DNA of 64,000 nt, taken from NCBI GenBank assembly GCA_024291935.2, contig CM044318.1, positions 85,882,001 through 85,946,000 of the forward strand. The letters are read 5' to 3'. Positions within the stretch are counted from its first letter, which is position 1. Each line of letters opens with the position of its first letter. The stretch is from Okapia johnstoni. Lineage: Eukaryota > Chordata > Mammalia > Artiodactyla > Giraffidae. Below are positions 20,391 through 32,900 of this stretch, in pieces. Position numbers and translations under genes: made by a program. The notes beneath the pieces were generated by a model. It did no database searches. It saw only the letters and a program-made list of their open reading frames with translations, and was not told the DNA's origin.

Positions 20391-20586
20391 AAGGGGCTCA
20401 GTTGTGTCCGACTCTTTGCGACCTCATGGACTGTAGCCTCCCAGGCTCCTCTGTCCGTGGGATTCTCCAGGCAAGAATACTGGAATGCATTGCCATTTCC
20501 TTCTCCAGGGGATCTTCCCGACCCAGGGATTGAACCCAGGTCTCCTGCATTGCAGGCAGACACTTTACCATCTGAGCCACCTGAGG
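20391..20586 (-). mobile_element. Bov-tA SINE
   Basis: The minus strand reads the tRNA-like head (AGGTGGCTCAGATGGTAAAG) and then the A unit ending in AAAGAGTCGGACACAACTGA. It is well preserved. Confidence 0.95.
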
Positions 20587-21112
20587 TCTGCGGTCTTGTT
20601 CTAAAGTCTGATTTCATGTGAACCAGACTCCACCTCACGCCAGCGTGATGCCAGGATCCGAGGCCTTGGGGTCCCAGAGCCGGCCAAGATCAGGGCTCAC
20701 TGGCCTGGGCTGTGACTTCCCAAGGGACCCTGGCAGTGCCAATGTCAGGCACCAGTGTAACGGTCACAGCTTCAACCCTGCAGCCTGATGGCACCTTCCC
20801 TCTGAAACATCCCTGACTTCACAGCTGCTCACGTGATGTGTCATGGGCTTGACCTTGTGGTCTGAGCTCCTCCTGGGTAGCACGCTTTGTTAATCTGCCG
20901 TGGCTGGTCTGGCATCCATCCCAACTAGGGCCCTGGGCTGCTGACTCATCCTAGGTGAGCAGGTGAGCATGCTGGGGGCAGCAAGGGAACAGAGTGTGCA
21001 GATGCTGTGGTGAAAGCCAGGGCCCCCTGCCATGGGAGATCTCCACACGGATACAAAAATCAGAGCTGCCTTAGGCTTTGCAACTCTCCTCTTACCACAA
21101 ATAGGACCTCCT
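20587..21112. other. Unique sequence
   Basis: No gene or repeat is recognised between a SINE and the following L1. Confidence 0.4.
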
Positions 21113-23047
21113 CTTTCCTACCCAAGGCAATCTACAGATTCAATGCAATCCCTATCAAATTACCAATGGAAGTTTTCACAGAACTAGACCAATTTTTTAA
21201 AAAAAATTGTGTGGAGACACAGAAGTCACTGAATGGTCAAAGCAATCTTGAGACAGATAAACAGAGCTGGAGGAATCTGTTGCCCTGGCCTCAGACTACA
21301 CTACAAAGCTATCGTATCAAAACAGTATGGCACTGGCACAAAAACAGGCACATATTCATAGATCAAGGGGACAGGATAGAAAGCCGAGAAATAAACCCAC
21401 ACATCTATGGTCAATTAATCCATGACAAGGGCGGAAAGACTATACAATGGAGAAGACAGTCTCTTCAATAAATAGTGCTAGGAAAACTAGACAGTTGTAT
21501 GCAAAATAATGAAATTAGAACATTAACACCATACACAGAAATAAACTCAAACTGGATTAAAGACCTCAATGTAAGACTGGATACTATAAAACTTTTAAGG
21601 GAAAACATGCGCAGAACCACTTTTTGACATAAATTGTAGCAATATCTTTTTGATCCATCTCCTAGAGTAATGGAAATAAAACAAAACAAATAGGACTAAT
21701 CAAACTCAAAAGCTTTTGCAAAGCCGAGGAAACCGTACACAGGATGAAAAGACAACCCACAGACTGGGAGAAGATATTTGCAAATGATGTGACTGCCAAG
21801 GCATTAACTTCCAAAATCTACAAACAGCTCACGTAACTCAACATAAAAAAAATAAAAATAAAACTGAGCAGAAGGCCTCTATAGACATTTCTCCAAAGAA
21901 GGCATACAGGTGACCAACAGACAGATGGAAAGATGTTCAGCAGCACTAATTATTAGAGAACTGCAAGCCAAAACTGCGTGAGATATTACCTCACACCAGC
22001 CAGAATGACCATGATCAGAAAGTTTAAAACCAATAAATGCTGGAGAGGGTGCGGAGAATAGAGAACCCTCCTACACTATTGGTGAAAGAAAGTGAAATTT
22101 GCTTAGTCACGTCTGACTCTTTGCACCCCCTTGGACTGTAGCCTGCCAGGCTCCTCTCTCCATGGAATTCTCCAGTCAATTCTACTGGAATGGGTAGTCA
22201 TTCTCTTCTTCGGGGGATCTTCCCAACCCAGGGATCAAACCCAGGTCTTCCACATTGCAGGCAGATTCTTTATCAGCTGAGTTACCAGGGAAGTCCACAC
22301 TATTGATGGGAATGCAAATTGCTACAGCCGCTGTGGAGAACAATACAGAAGTTCCTTTGAAAACTAAAAACAGAACTACTGTTTGATACAGCAATCCCAC
22401 TCCTGGGCATATATCTGAGAAAACCATATTTCAGAAGGATGTACGCACCCCAGTGTTCATTGCAGCGCTGTTTACAATAGCCAAGACATGGAAGCAACTT
22501 CTGTCCATTGACAGAGAAACGAACAAAGAAGATGTGGTACACAGACAATAGAATATTGCTCAGCCATTTGAAAGAATTAAATAATGCCATTTGCAGCAAC
22601 ATGGATGGATCTGGAGATTATCATACTAAGTGAAGTATATCAGGTGGAGAAAGACAAATATATGATATCGTTGATATGCAGAATATAAAATAAAAGATAC
22701 AAATGAACTTATTTACAAAATAGACACAGACTGACAAACTTAAGAGAATGAACTTGTGGTTAGCAGGAGGGAAGGGGAGTGGGCAGGGCGAGACTGGGAA
22801 GTTGGCACTGAAATATACACACTGCTGTATTTGAAACAGGTAACCAACAAGGACCTATACATAAAGGTATAGCGCAGAGAACTCTGCTCAATATTCTGTA
22901 ATAACCTAAATGGGAAAAGAACTTGAAAAAGAATAGATACAGGTATATGTATAACTGAATCACTTTGCCATACACCTGAAACTTACATACTGTTAATCAA
23001 GTATATTCCAATATAAAATACTAGTTTAAAAAATAATAAAGAAGTGA
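21113..23047 (+). mobile_element. L1 3' part (ORF2 C-terminus and 3'UTR)
   Basis: Plus-strand L1 starting in ORF2, with readable IYRFNAIPIKLPMEVFTELD near 21133, then the standard ORF2 C-terminal DNA (ACTGGGAGAAGATATTTGCAA, 21764) and the ruminant-type 3'UTR (GAACTTGTGGTTAGCAGGAG, 22750). It ends in an A-rich tail near 23040. Stops and indels are frequent, so it is inactive. A Bov-tA SINE interrupts it at 22085-22295. Confidence 0.92.
22085..22295 (-). mobile_element. Bov-tA SINE inside L1
   Basis: The tRNA-like head (ACTTCCCTGGTAACTCAGCTG on the minus strand) is at the right end and the A unit at the left. Flanking duplicates CTACACTATTGGTG (22071-22084) and CACACTATTGATG (22296-22308) are the target-site duplication made from L1 sequence. 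Confidence 0.94.
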
Positions 23048-24039
23048 AAAAAATCCCTCTTCCTCACCCCTCCTGGGAGCAGTCAGCCTAGCAGCCACCC
23101 ACACCTAGCATGAATTTGTTCACCCTGCACAGATGCTCTCACAGCCATAGCAGCTGCATTCACATTTCAGGCCCACCAACCCTGTTGGTCCTGTGAGATT
23201 CTGATTTCTCCGCCCAAAAGGAGACTCAGACTTGGTACCAGTCTTGTGGAATTTCAGGATATCAAAGATTAAGGACACATCTCGAGAGTGTTTAATGAGG
23301 GAAGGGAGAGGCTAACCACAGGAGAATCAGCAAGAGACTTCCCATCAGTCACAGTGGGTCCCAGAACACAGCGGCGTCGACTTTTAAAGTCACGAGGAGC
23401 ATGTTTTAGACTCAGAATCTGTCCTCAGCCAGACCAGCCATTACATCTGGGGACAGAACTCCCAGATGTGCAAATCTGGGAGAAGTAACCTGTTCATTCT
23501 CCTTTTGTGCCCTGTCCGGGAAAGATTTGCGGACGCGCTCCAAAAAGTCAACGACAACAACAGAAAGAATTCAAGAAAAAGAAGGAAATAGGATCCAAGA
23601 AAATAGTTGTGTTAATCCAAGTGTGCAACATGAAAATAAATTCTAGTCTGAGGGCCTGGAGAACAGCCAGTGCTAACCCACAGAAGGGAAGCTGGCTGGG
23701 CTTCCTGACGTGACGAGGAAAGCGTGCTTGTTCCATCGATGCGGGGGAAAAAAGACAGTCAGCAATGTCAGAGTAAAGAGCTACCAATGAGTGTCCTGGG
23801 CTCAGATGAAGCATCCTGACATGATCTGGAGCAGTTGATAGCCTGTAAAATTTATACATCTGTTTCAACATGGGTCCTGGATCATGCCCCTGTGAGCAGC
23901 TGGATTTAGTGGTGTAGGAAAGGAATAATATTTATAACATCATAATATATGTTACTGGCTTTAGAATTACAGGGTCAACACAGTGACAATTATAGAGGAG
24001 AGACTGCTAACAGATTGAAGGCAGAGAGTAAGTGGTACA
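23048..24039. other. Unique or unclassified sequence
   Basis: The 23280-23600 part resembles decayed LTR or ERV text but I could not place it in a family. The remainder shows no repeat I recognise and no coding frame. Confidence 0.35.
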
Positions 24040-24200
24040 AACCCTCCGCCATCGGTTTATTAAATTGCAACGCCTCACTTCCTCCCCTCTTTTCCTGGCT
24101 TTGGTTTTCTCCATAGCTCTCACCACCACCTGATACACTGTAGGTTTTGCTTAGCAAGTTCGCTTATTGTTTGCCTCTCTCTACTTGGAAGTTAGCTTTT
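24040..24200 (+). mobile_element. Probable L2 LINE 3' fragment
   Basis: ATTGCAACGCCTCACTTCC..., CTCCATAGCTCTCACCACCA, then TTGTTTGCCTCTCTCTACTT follow the order of the L2 3' region. Divergence is high and the terminal CTCAATAAA part is missing. Confidence 0.5.
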
Positions 24201-25173
24201 GTCTGTATTGTTTGCTGCCCAGTGGTGCCAGGTTTAGCAGGTGTTCACGATTTTTTGCAGAGAAAGGACAGCGGAACAGTGTAAATGTCAGGGCACCACT
24301 GACGCAGGTTTGGGGGGACAGTGTGGAAAGAGGGGCCCCCACTTCTGCCTCTGACACAGGGGGGAGGCGGGAGGGTGTGTCCAAGGCTGGTCCACGCGGG
24401 GGATTCGGAGCTGTCTGTGAAAACACGGGAGGGCCAAAAATAACATGCCAAAACTCAGTGGAAGGCAGGGAGTCGGGACGACTTAAACTGCTCTTTCTTA
24501 CTGAGAAGTCAAGTGGAAATTGTTGAAAATTGACAAGTGCAGGGGCAGAAGTGGAAGCATTTCATTTAGAATTACGGTGGCTCCAAAATCGGAAAACATA
24601 AACCGTTAAAATGGTTCTCTCCTGAGAAGGGGAGTGGGGTGGGAAACATTTATTTTTCACTTCATATCCATCCGTCTACACAGATTTAATATTTGTACTT
24701 TGTGTGTATTACTTTTATAACTTTTAAAAATGTGGGGGGAAAGCCATGGCGCAGATGTCGATGTCCTTGTTTCTTGCAAAAATGTCTGCACTTGTTCATG
24801 CTTCAGTCTTATTCCCCTGGACTTTATAGAGGGTCCATATAAAAAATGGCCATCCGGAGGGTCTGAAAGCCGCAGTGAGAGACATCCATGTCCATTATGT
24901 CACATGGCGTCCCTAAACGAGGATTCATGCCCCACACCTCTCTTAGAATGTCTCACCAAAAGAAAGTTTGTCTCAACTAGGGAAAAATATCTACAATAGA
25001 TACAGAAGACCAAAGAGCTGGCATTTTTAATAAAGAGAAACATTCTCACGTTAATAAGAAAAATTCCTAAATATCTTGATAGAAAAAAGATAAAGAATAT
25101 AAAAAAAACCTTACCAAAGGATAAATGAAAAACCATTGAATAAAACAGCAAATTAACTTTCTTAACCCTCAGC
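24201..25173. other. Unique sequence
   Basis: No gene or clear repeat. It is AT-rich towards its right end, leading into the polypurine tract. Confidence 0.4.
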
Positions 25174-25375
25174 CAGGAGAATTGAAAAAGGGGGAGGGAC
25201 AAGAAGAGAAGGGGGGAGGAGGGGGAGTGGGGAGGAGGAGGGGGAGCGGGGAGGGGGGAAGGGGACGCGGGGAGGAGGGGGGGAGGGGGAGGAGGGGGGG
25301 GAGGGGAGAGGGGACGCGGGGAGGAGGGGGAGCGGGGAGGAGGGGGAGCAGGGAGGGGAGGAACAGAGAGATACA
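25174..25375. repeat. Long polypurine (GGGGA/GGAGG)n tract
   Basis: About 200 bases are almost entirely A and G on the plus strand, with many runs of three to seven G. The few interruptions are C in AGCGGGG and GACGCGGG and a single T in GAGTGGGG. Several runs of four closely spaced G-tracts could form G-quadruplexes, and long purine-pyrimidine tracts can form triplex DNA. Open frames across it are low-complexity artefacts. Confidence 0.95.
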
Positions 25376-25534
25376 GGCAGTAATGGGGGCTGTGGTTTGG
25401 GGATCTTGCACCATTTTCCATGGGCCAACTGGAGGAAGTCCAGCAGTTTAACTTCTAAGAACTGAGGCTAAGGAAATAATTGGTTAAGCATGCAAAGATG
25501 TATATCAGTCCAATGACAGGCGTTGGAGATACTG
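25376..25534. other. Unique sequence
   Basis: A short spacer without a recognised feature. Confidence 0.4.
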
Positions 25535-25745
25535 GGGTCCGTGCAGTGTGTGGACAGAGGCAGAGACTGGAGTGACGGAGGAAGCCCAGGGCCCACTTAG
25601 AACCACCAGTGGCTGTGGGGAGACAGGAAGGATGCTGCCCCAGAGCCTCCAGAGCGAGAATGGTCCTGCCCCCACCTTGCTTCTGGACTCTGGCCTCCTA
25701 AGCTGTGGGAGGACACATTTCTGTTATTGTAAGCCACCAGCCTAT
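25535..25745 (+). mobile_element. MaLR-type LTR fragment
   Basis: GACAGAGGCAGAGACTGGAG, TTCTGGACTCTGGCCTCC and ACATTTCTGTTATTGTAAGC reproduce the 3' half of MLT1-like LTRs, up to the start of the TAAGCCACC segment. The polyadenylation AATAAA is decayed. Confidence 0.65.
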
Positions 25746-26189
25746 GGCACCTGGGCACATATCCTGGGAAGCTAAGTGTGATTCTCAACAATGGAAGATG
25801 GGCCGACAGTCTCCGACTGGACAAGGGCACCTGGTGTAGCAGCTGCTTCCCACCGGGGCCTCCCACTCTGGTCCACGGCAGCTGCCGCCCATGTCACTGT
25901 GTCAGCTGGAATTCACAGGGTTCTATGCCCAAAAGGAAGATGGATGAAGAACCCGGGGGGTTGTTTGGGTCAGTGTGATTTCTCCCTCCCCTGTGCAGTC
26001 AACGGTGTCCAGGAAGGTGTATCAGGTGAACCAGATGTGGCTTCGGGGGACCACCTGGTAAGTGTCCTCAAAGGAAGGAGGGCTTCCCAGTGAGCTAGAC
26101 CCATGGGGCTAGGACAAGTGCAGCAGACAGAGCTGTTTAACTGTTCAGTGCATCTTAAAACTATGAGTCCTGCCTCTTTCTTTAAAAAT
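25746..26189. other. Unique sequence
   Basis: No gene or repeat is recognised. Confidence 0.4.
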
Positions 26190-27470
26190 AGGCCATATAG
26201 ACTGGGAGAAAATATTTGCAAATGATGCAACTGACAAGAGCCTAACTTCCAAAATATACAAACAGCTTTTACACTCAACAACAATGAAAAAGAACCCAAT
26301 TGAAAAATGGGCGGAAGACTTAAATACACTTCTGCAAAGAACACATACAGAAAGTTAATAAGCACATGAAAAGATGCTCAACATCACTAATTATTAGAGA
26401 AATGCAAAACAAAACTGCAGTGAGGCACCACGTCACACCAGGCAGAATGGCTATCATTTTCTTAGAATCTATAAATAACAAATACTGTAGAGGGTATGGA
26501 GAAAAGGGCACAGTCCTGCACTGTTGGTGGAAAGGTAAGTTGGTGCAGCCACTATGGAGAACAGTGTGGAGGTTCCTCAGAACACTAAAAATAGGGCTGC
26601 CATATGATCCTGCAATCCCATCCCTGGGCATGTGTGAGTGCATGCTAAGTTGCTTCATCGTGTCGGACTCTGTGTGACCCCATGGACTGTAGCCCACCAG
26701 GCTCCTCTGTCCATGGGATTCTCCAGGCAGAGTATTGGAGTGTGTTTCCTTGCCCTCCTCCAGGAGATCTTCCCAACCCAGGGATCGAACCATCACCTCC
26801 CACGTCTCATGTATTGGGAGGTGGGTTCTTTACCACTGGCGCCACCTGGGAAGACCACTCCTGGGCATGTATTTGGACAAAAACTCTAATTTGAAAAAAA
26901 ATATATGTACCCCTCTGTTCATAGGAGCACTATCCATGACAGCCAAGACATGAAAACAACCTACATGTCCATCAACAGAGGCATGGATTAGGAAGATGTG
27001 GCACACACACAATGGAGTACTATTCAGCTATAAAAGATTAAATAATGCCACTTACAGCAACATGGGTGGATTTAGAGACTACCATCCTAAGTGAAGCACA
27101 TCAAAGACAAATATACGGCATCACTGAAGTTGCATCGAAAATGCGACACAAATAAACTCATCTATGAAACAGAAACAGACTCAGGGGACCACCTTGTGGT
27201 TGCCGAGGGGAGGGGGGTGCAGGAGGGACGGACTGGGAGCACGGGGTCAGCAGGCGCAGACTGTTACAGAACGCACAACCAGCAAGCTCTTACTGTGAGC
27301 ACAGGGAACTATAGTCAGTATCCTGTGATGAACCGTGATGGAGAAGAATATGAAAAAGAATGTGGATACGCGTATAACTGAATCGTTTTGCTGCAGAGCA
27401 GAAATCAACCCAACCTTGTAAATCAACTCTACTTCCATAAAGTAATTTTAAAAAAAAGGCCATAAGGAAC
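26190..27470 (+). mobile_element. L1 3' part
   Basis: It starts at GACTGGGAGAAAATATTTGC and follows L1 ORF2 C-terminal order to the 3'UTR, ending at TACTTCCATAAAGTAATTTTAAAAAAAAGG. It covers the same portion of L1 as 21764-23047 but is a separate, independently decayed copy. A Bov-tA SINE interrupts it at 26633-26854. Confidence 0.92.
26633..26854 (-). mobile_element. Bov-tA SINE inside L1
   Basis: The head is at the right (CTTCCCAGGTGGCGCCAGTG on the minus strand) and the A unit at the left. The flanks CCATCCCTGGGCATG (26618-26632) and CCACTCCTGGGCATG (26855-26869) are the target-site duplication. Confidence 0.94.
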
Positions 27471-27539
27471 TTGATACAATATTTGGAAAGTGATGCATTC
27501 CTTCTCAGCTCTGGTGAGAACAAGCTAAAAATACAACAA

Positions 27540-27836
27540 GCCAGTGAATGAAACAAAAAAGGAGCAGACTCACAGATCTAGAGCATAAACTAGTGGTTAG
27601 CAGCTTTTAACAAATAATAATAAGATAGTGTTAATATCAGCTACAAGGATATATTGTACAACGTGGGGAATAACTATATAATATAAATGACTATATTATA
27701 CAAATAACATTCATATAAAAACTATAAATGGAGTATAACCTTTAAAAATGATGAATAACAATATTGTACACCTGTAAGTTAGATATATGGTACAGCAACT
27801 ATACTTCAACTAAAGAAAAAGTAAAGCTAAATAGAA
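27540..27836 (+). mobile_element. L1 3'UTR fragment
   Basis: CATAAACTAGTGGTTAGCAG, GCTACAAGGATATATTGTAC, TATAAATGGAGTATAACC and TTGTACACCTGTAAG are the typical 3'UTR order of an older L1 subfamily. It follows the previous L1 in the same orientation but is a distinct piece. Confidence 0.85.
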
Positions 27837-28689
27837 TGAAGCTGGCTCTGTCTAACCAGAGCCACCAGGCATGTGGGAGCCAGGAGTCACCTCTGGTACC
27901 TGAGGAGTCCTGGGAAGCACTTGGTGACACTTCCGGGCTCAGATGTGGCACGTCCCGTTGACTTTTGCCACGGCCCTGTGAAGGTAAGTCACGAGTCACT
28001 TCATGGCAGATGTTTTAAGGGCCAAAGCGCTACTGTCAGTCACCATTTGATTCCCCCTCTGGGTGGCTGGGGAGCCAGTGTAGGAGGGGACGGGCCAGCC
28101 CCGGGCCTCTCAGGTGTCCGTGAGCCAGAGATAACGTGGTTACTTTAAGCTGCCACGGCTGGGGAGTCCTCTGTTATTACTGAGCTTATCCTAACAAACA
28201 ACAGAAACCACCTGAACACCTGTCGGGAGAAGAACCTAAGTCAAGGCTGTGACCTGTTCAGAGCCCGGTGCCGCGTGGTGAGGGCTCACAGAGCGGCCGT
28301 CCCCTTGACTTTCCCAAAAGAGCCAGCCTGGTCACTGAGCGGCAGGAAGACACACACGCTGGAGGGCCAAGCGTGGCACGCAGCCCCGGCTGGGACCTCC
28401 ACGCCAGAGGCACAGAAGTGCAACACCACAAGGCCAGGAGAAAGCGTGGCACCCTAGGCGCGCCGGCGGGCACGGAGCCCAGGGGTTGCAGGAACATAGG
28501 ATCCCTGTGAAATGTACACACACAAAAAGAAATAAGGATATCTGCATAGACAGGAACGCGGGTGTCTCAGGTCCTGTGAGGGAGCCCCATCCCACACTGA
28601 GGATGCTGTGAGCACCACCTAGGCTACGCGCTGGTCGCTGCCCCAGGAGGACAGAAGGCTTGGTGGCCAGGCAAGAATTCCAAGCAGTT
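27837..28689. other. Unique sequence
   Basis: No gene or repeat is recognised. CpGs are more frequent around 28260-28480 but no promoter features stand out. Confidence 0.4.
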
Positions 28690-28900
28690 CAGGGGTCCCC
28701 AGCCCCCAAGGAAGCAGGCCATGGAGCAGGAGGTGAGAGGTGGGTGAGCAAGTGAGAGTGAGTGAAGCCTCATCTGCATTTACAGCCGCTGCCCATCGCT
28801 CACGTCACCACCTGAGCTCCGCCTCCGTCAGCTCAGCCGCAGCATCAGATTCTCACAGGAGTGTGAACTCGAGCCCTAAAGTCAGGACGGTATGTCCTGA
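28690..28900 (+). mobile_element. MER1-like hAT (Charlie) non-autonomous DNA transposon
   Basis: It begins with CAGGGGTCCCCAGCCCCCAA and continues GGAGCAGGAGGTGAGAGGTG, TTTACAGCCGCTGCCCATCGC and ATTCTCACAGGAGTGTGAAC, the order of the MER1 consensus. No transposase is present. The right terminus is missing or too diverged to mark. Confidence 0.75.
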
Positions 28901-29393
28901 GATTGCCCCCAAAGAGAATGGAGGTGCCCAAGAGATGTGATCGCTTGAATCACCCCCAAACCATCCCTCACCCCCAGTGCGTGGGAAACTCATCTTTCAC
29001 AAAACTGGTCCTTGCTGCCAAAAATGGGGATGGCTGAGACAGATGTATGCAGAGGTTGAGGGCAATGGTGGCAGCTCTCACAGGCTGTCGGGGCCCCGGG
29101 ACAGGATTGGATCCCTGCCCCCCAGCACAGAGGTGGGGCTCAGAGCCGGATGGGTAGTGAGGACCTATGTCCCCGTGGTTTCGCTCCTAGGCTGGAGGCA
29201 CAGCCTCACGCACGCTGAACAGCAGCCACTGCCGTGGCTGACGAGGAGTCAGGCAGGTTCCCATCCACTCCTCGCCCTGAGGTCCCACCCTGGTCCCCTA
29301 GTCACAGTTTCCTGGGCTGGGACCTCACACAGGAAATAGGTGACCATTACTTTCTATGGCAAAAGATGCCATCGAGGTTCTTGAGGGACTTTC
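28901..29393. other. Unique sequence
   Basis: No gene or repeat is recognised. Confidence 0.4.
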
Positions 29394-29563
29394 CTGGTGG
29401 GCCAGTGGTGAAGAATCCACCTTCCAATGTAGGGGACGCAGGTTCGATCCCTGGTCAAGGAGCTAGGATCCCACATGTAGTGGGACAGCTAAGCCTGTGG
29501 GCCACAACTAGAGAGCCTGCATGCTGCAGTGAAGACCCAGGGCAGCCAAAAAACTAAAAACAG
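29394..29563 (+). mobile_element. CHR-type tRNA-derived SINE
   Basis: The tRNA-like head AGGGACTTTCCTGGTGGGCC is followed by the B-box-like GGTTCGATCCCTGGTC and the CHR body (CACAACTAGAGAGCCTGC, GAAGACCCAGGGCAGCC). CHR SINEs are shared by ruminants, hippos and cetaceans, so they are older than Bov-tA. Confidence 0.88.
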
Positions 29564-29599
29564 GTTCATGAGAGGAGAGGCTTATCCTGGACTATCCGG

Positions 29600-29855
29600 G
29601 TGGCCCTAGCTGCCATCATGCCTCCTCCTAGAGGGACCCAGGGGGAGGCTTGGTACCGACACACAGAGGACAGAGGCAAAGACGGGAGTGAAGTGGCTAC
29701 AAGCCAGGGGCACCAGGGACTGCCGGCCCCCCGGAAGTAGGATGAGGCGGCAAGCACCACCCCCTCCCCAGAGTCTGCAGAGGAGCATGGCCCTGCAGGA
29801 CTCCCTGAGTTTGAGCTCCAGCCTCAGGGCTGTCAGAGAGTAAGTTCCTGTTGAT
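29600..29855 (+). mobile_element. MaLR-type LTR fragment
   Basis: ACAGAGGACAGAGGCAAAGA, GGAGTGAAGTGGCTACAAGC, GGGCACCAGGGACTGCCGGC, TTTGAGCTCCAGCCTCAGGG and GTTCCTGTTGATTTAA follow the 3' half of MLT1-like LTRs. The CHR SINE that follows starts immediately after its end. Confidence 0.65.
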
Positions 29856-29870
29856 TTAAAATACATTTCA

Positions 29871-29987
29871 GGGCTTCCTTGGTGGTTCAGTGGTGAAGAA
29901 TCCACTTGCCCATGCAGGAGGCACAGGTTTGATCCCTGGTCCGGGAAGACTCCACAGGCTGCAGAGCAACTCGAATGACTCAGAGCC
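29871..29987 (+). mobile_element. CHR-type SINE, left half (split by BovB)
   Basis: Head GGGCTTCCTTGGTGGTTCAG and body to GGCTGCAGAGCAACTCG. It ends where BovB starts. The right half is at 33308-33490. Confidence 0.85.
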
Positions 29988-32900
29988 TCAGTTCAGTTCA
30001 GTCGCTCAGTCGTGTCCGACTCTTTGCGACCCCATGAACCACAGCACGCCAGGCATCCCTGTCCATCACTAACTCGCTGAGTCCACCCAAACCCATGTCC
30101 ATTGAGCCGGTGATGCCATCCAGCCATCTCATCCTCTGTCGTCCCCTTCTCCTCCTGCCCCCAATCCTTCCCAGCATCAGGGTCTTTTCCAATGAGTCAA
30201 CTCTTCGCATCAGGTGGCCAAAGTATTGGAGTTTCAGCTTCAGCATCAGCCTTTCCAATGAATATTCAGGACTGATTTCCTTTAGGATGGACTGGTTGGA
30301 TCTCCTTGCAGTCCAAGGGACTCTCAAGAGTCTTCTCCAACACCACAGTTCAAAAGCATCAATTCTTCGGCGCTCAGCTTTCTTCACAGTCCAACTCTCA
30401 CATCCATACATGACCACTGGAAAAACCATAGCCTTGACTAGATGGACCTTTGTTGGCAAAGTAATGTCTGTGCTTTTTAATATGCTGTCTAGGTTGGTCA
30501 TAACTTTCCTTCCAAGCAGTAAGCGTCTTTTAATTTCATGGCTGCAATCACCATCTGCAGTGATTTTGGAGCCCCCCAAAAAATAAAGTCTGACACTGTT
30601 TCCACTGTTTCCCCATTTATTTCCCGTGAAGTGATGGGACCAGATGCCATGATCTTAGTTTTCTGAATGTTGAGCTTTAAGCCAACTTTTTCACTCTCCT
30701 CTCACTTTTATCAAGAGGCTTTTTAGTTCTTCTTCACTTTCTGCCATAAGGGTGGTATCATCTGCATATCTGAGGTTATTGATATTTCTCCTGGCAATCT
30801 TGATTCCAGCTTGTGCTTCCTCCAGCCCAACATTTCTCATGATGTACTCTGCATGTAAGTTAAATAAGCAGGATGACGATATACAGCCTTGACGTACTCC
30901 TTTTCCTATTTGGAACCAGTCTGTTGTTCCATGTCCAGTTCTAACTGTTGCTTCCTGACCTGCATACAGGTTTCTCAAGAGGCAGTTCAGGTGGTCTGGT
31001 ATTTCCGTCTCTTTCAGAATTTTCCACAGTTTATTGTGATCCACACAGTCAAAGGCTTTATTATAGTCAATAAAGCAGAAATATATGTTTTTCTGGAACT
31101 CTCTTGCTTTTTCGATGATCCAGCAGACATTGGCAACTTGATCTCTGGCTTTTCTAAAACCAGCTTGAACATCTAGAAGTTCACGGTTCACGTATTGCTG
31201 AAGCTTGGCTTGGAGAATTTTGAGCATTACTCGACTAGCGTGTGAGATGAGTGCAATTGTGCAGTAGTTCAAGCATTCTTTGGCATTGTCTTTGAGATTG
31301 AAATGAAAATTGACCTTTTCCAGTCCTGTGGCCACTGCTGAGTTTTCCATATTTGCTGGCATATTGAGTGCAGCACTTCCACAGCATCATCTTTCAGGAT
31401 TTGAAACAGCTCAACTGCAATTCCATCACCTCCACTAGCTTTGTTCGTAGTGATGCTTTCTAAGGCCCACTTGACTTCACATTCCAGGATATCTGGCTCT
31501 AGGTGAGTGATCACACCATCGTGATTATCTGGGTCATGAAGATCTTTTTTGTACAGTTCTTCTGTGTATTCTTGCCACCGCTTCCTAATATCTTCTCCTT
31601 CTGTTAGATCCATACCATTTCTGTCCTTTATTGTGCCCATCTTTGCATGAAATGTTCCCTTGGTATCTATAATTTTCTTGAAGAGATCTCTAGTCTTTCC
31701 CATTCTATTGTTTTCCTCTATTTCTTTGCATTGATCACTGAGGAAGGCTTTCTTATCTCTCCTTGCTATTTTTTGGAACTCTGCATTCAAATGGGAATAT
31801 CTTTCCTTTTCTCCTTTGCTTTTCGCTTCTCTTCTTTTCACAGCTATTTGTAAGGCCTCCTCAGACAATCATTTTGCTTTTTTGCATTTCTTTTCCATGA
31901 GGATGGTCTTGATCCCTGTCTCCTATACAATGTCACAAACCTCTGTCCATAGTTCATCAGGCACTCTGTCTATCAGATCTAATCCCTTGAATCTATTTCT
32001 CACTTCCACTGTATAATCATAAGGGATTTGATTTAGGTCATGCCTGAATGGTCTAGTGGTTTTCCCTACTTTCTTCAATTTAAGTCTGAATTTGGCAATG
32101 AGGAGTTCATGATCTGAGCCACAGCAACGCCCAGTCTTGTTTTTGCTGACTGTATAGAGCTTCTCCATCTTTGGCTGCAAAGAATATAATCAATCTGATT
32201 TCAGTGTTGACCATCTGGTGATGTCCATGTGTAGACTCTTCTCTTGTGTTGTTGGAAGAGGGTGTTTGCTATGACCAGTGTGTTCTCTTGGAAAATCTCT
32301 ATTAGCTTTTGCCCTGTTTCATCCTGTACTCCAAGGCCAAATTTGCCTGTTACTCCAGGTGTTTCTTGACTTCCTACTTTTGCATTCCAGTCCCCTATAA
32401 TGAAAAGGACATCTTTTTTGGGTGTTAGTTATAAAAGGTCTTATAGGTCTTCATAGAACCATTCAACTTCAGCTTCTTCAGCATTACTGGTTGGGGCATA
32501 GACTTGGATTCCCGTGATACTGAATGGTTTGCCTTGGAAACGAACAGAGATCATTCTGTCGTTTTTGAGATTGCATCCAAGTACTGCATTTTGGACTCTT
32601 TTGTTGACCATGATGGCTACTCCATTTCTTCTAAGGGATTCTTGCCCACAGTAGTAGATATAATGGTCATCTGAGTTAAATTCACCCACTCTGGTCCATC
32701 TTAGTTTGCTGATTCCTAGAATGTCGATGTTCACTCTTGTCATCTCATTTGACCACTTCCAATTTGCCTTGATTCATGGACCTAACATCCCAGGTTCCTA
32801 TGCAATATTGCTCTTTACAGCATCGGACTTTGCTTCTATCTCCAGTCACATCCACAGCTGGGTATTGTTTTTGCTTTGGTTCCATCCCTTCATTCTTTCT

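Noticed and set aside
22261..22295. tRNA-like sequences at SINE heads as tRNA genes
   Set aside because: All such heads in the window continue into Bov-A or CHR bodies with target-site duplications; none has an independent cloverleaf gene context.
23280..23600. Possible endogenous retrovirus LTR
   Set aside because: The text felt LTR-like but I could not identify matching ends, a primer-binding site or a second copy.
25182..25451. G/E/R-rich frame across the polypurine tract as a protein
   Set aside because: Pure low-complexity translation of a simple repeat.
30691..31868. Reverse-transcriptase frames as functional genes or a retroviral pol
   Set aside because: They match the BovB RTE-type LINE (YADD, endonuclease upstream, ACTGA tail), not a retrovirus, and the ORF is split by frameshifts and stops.
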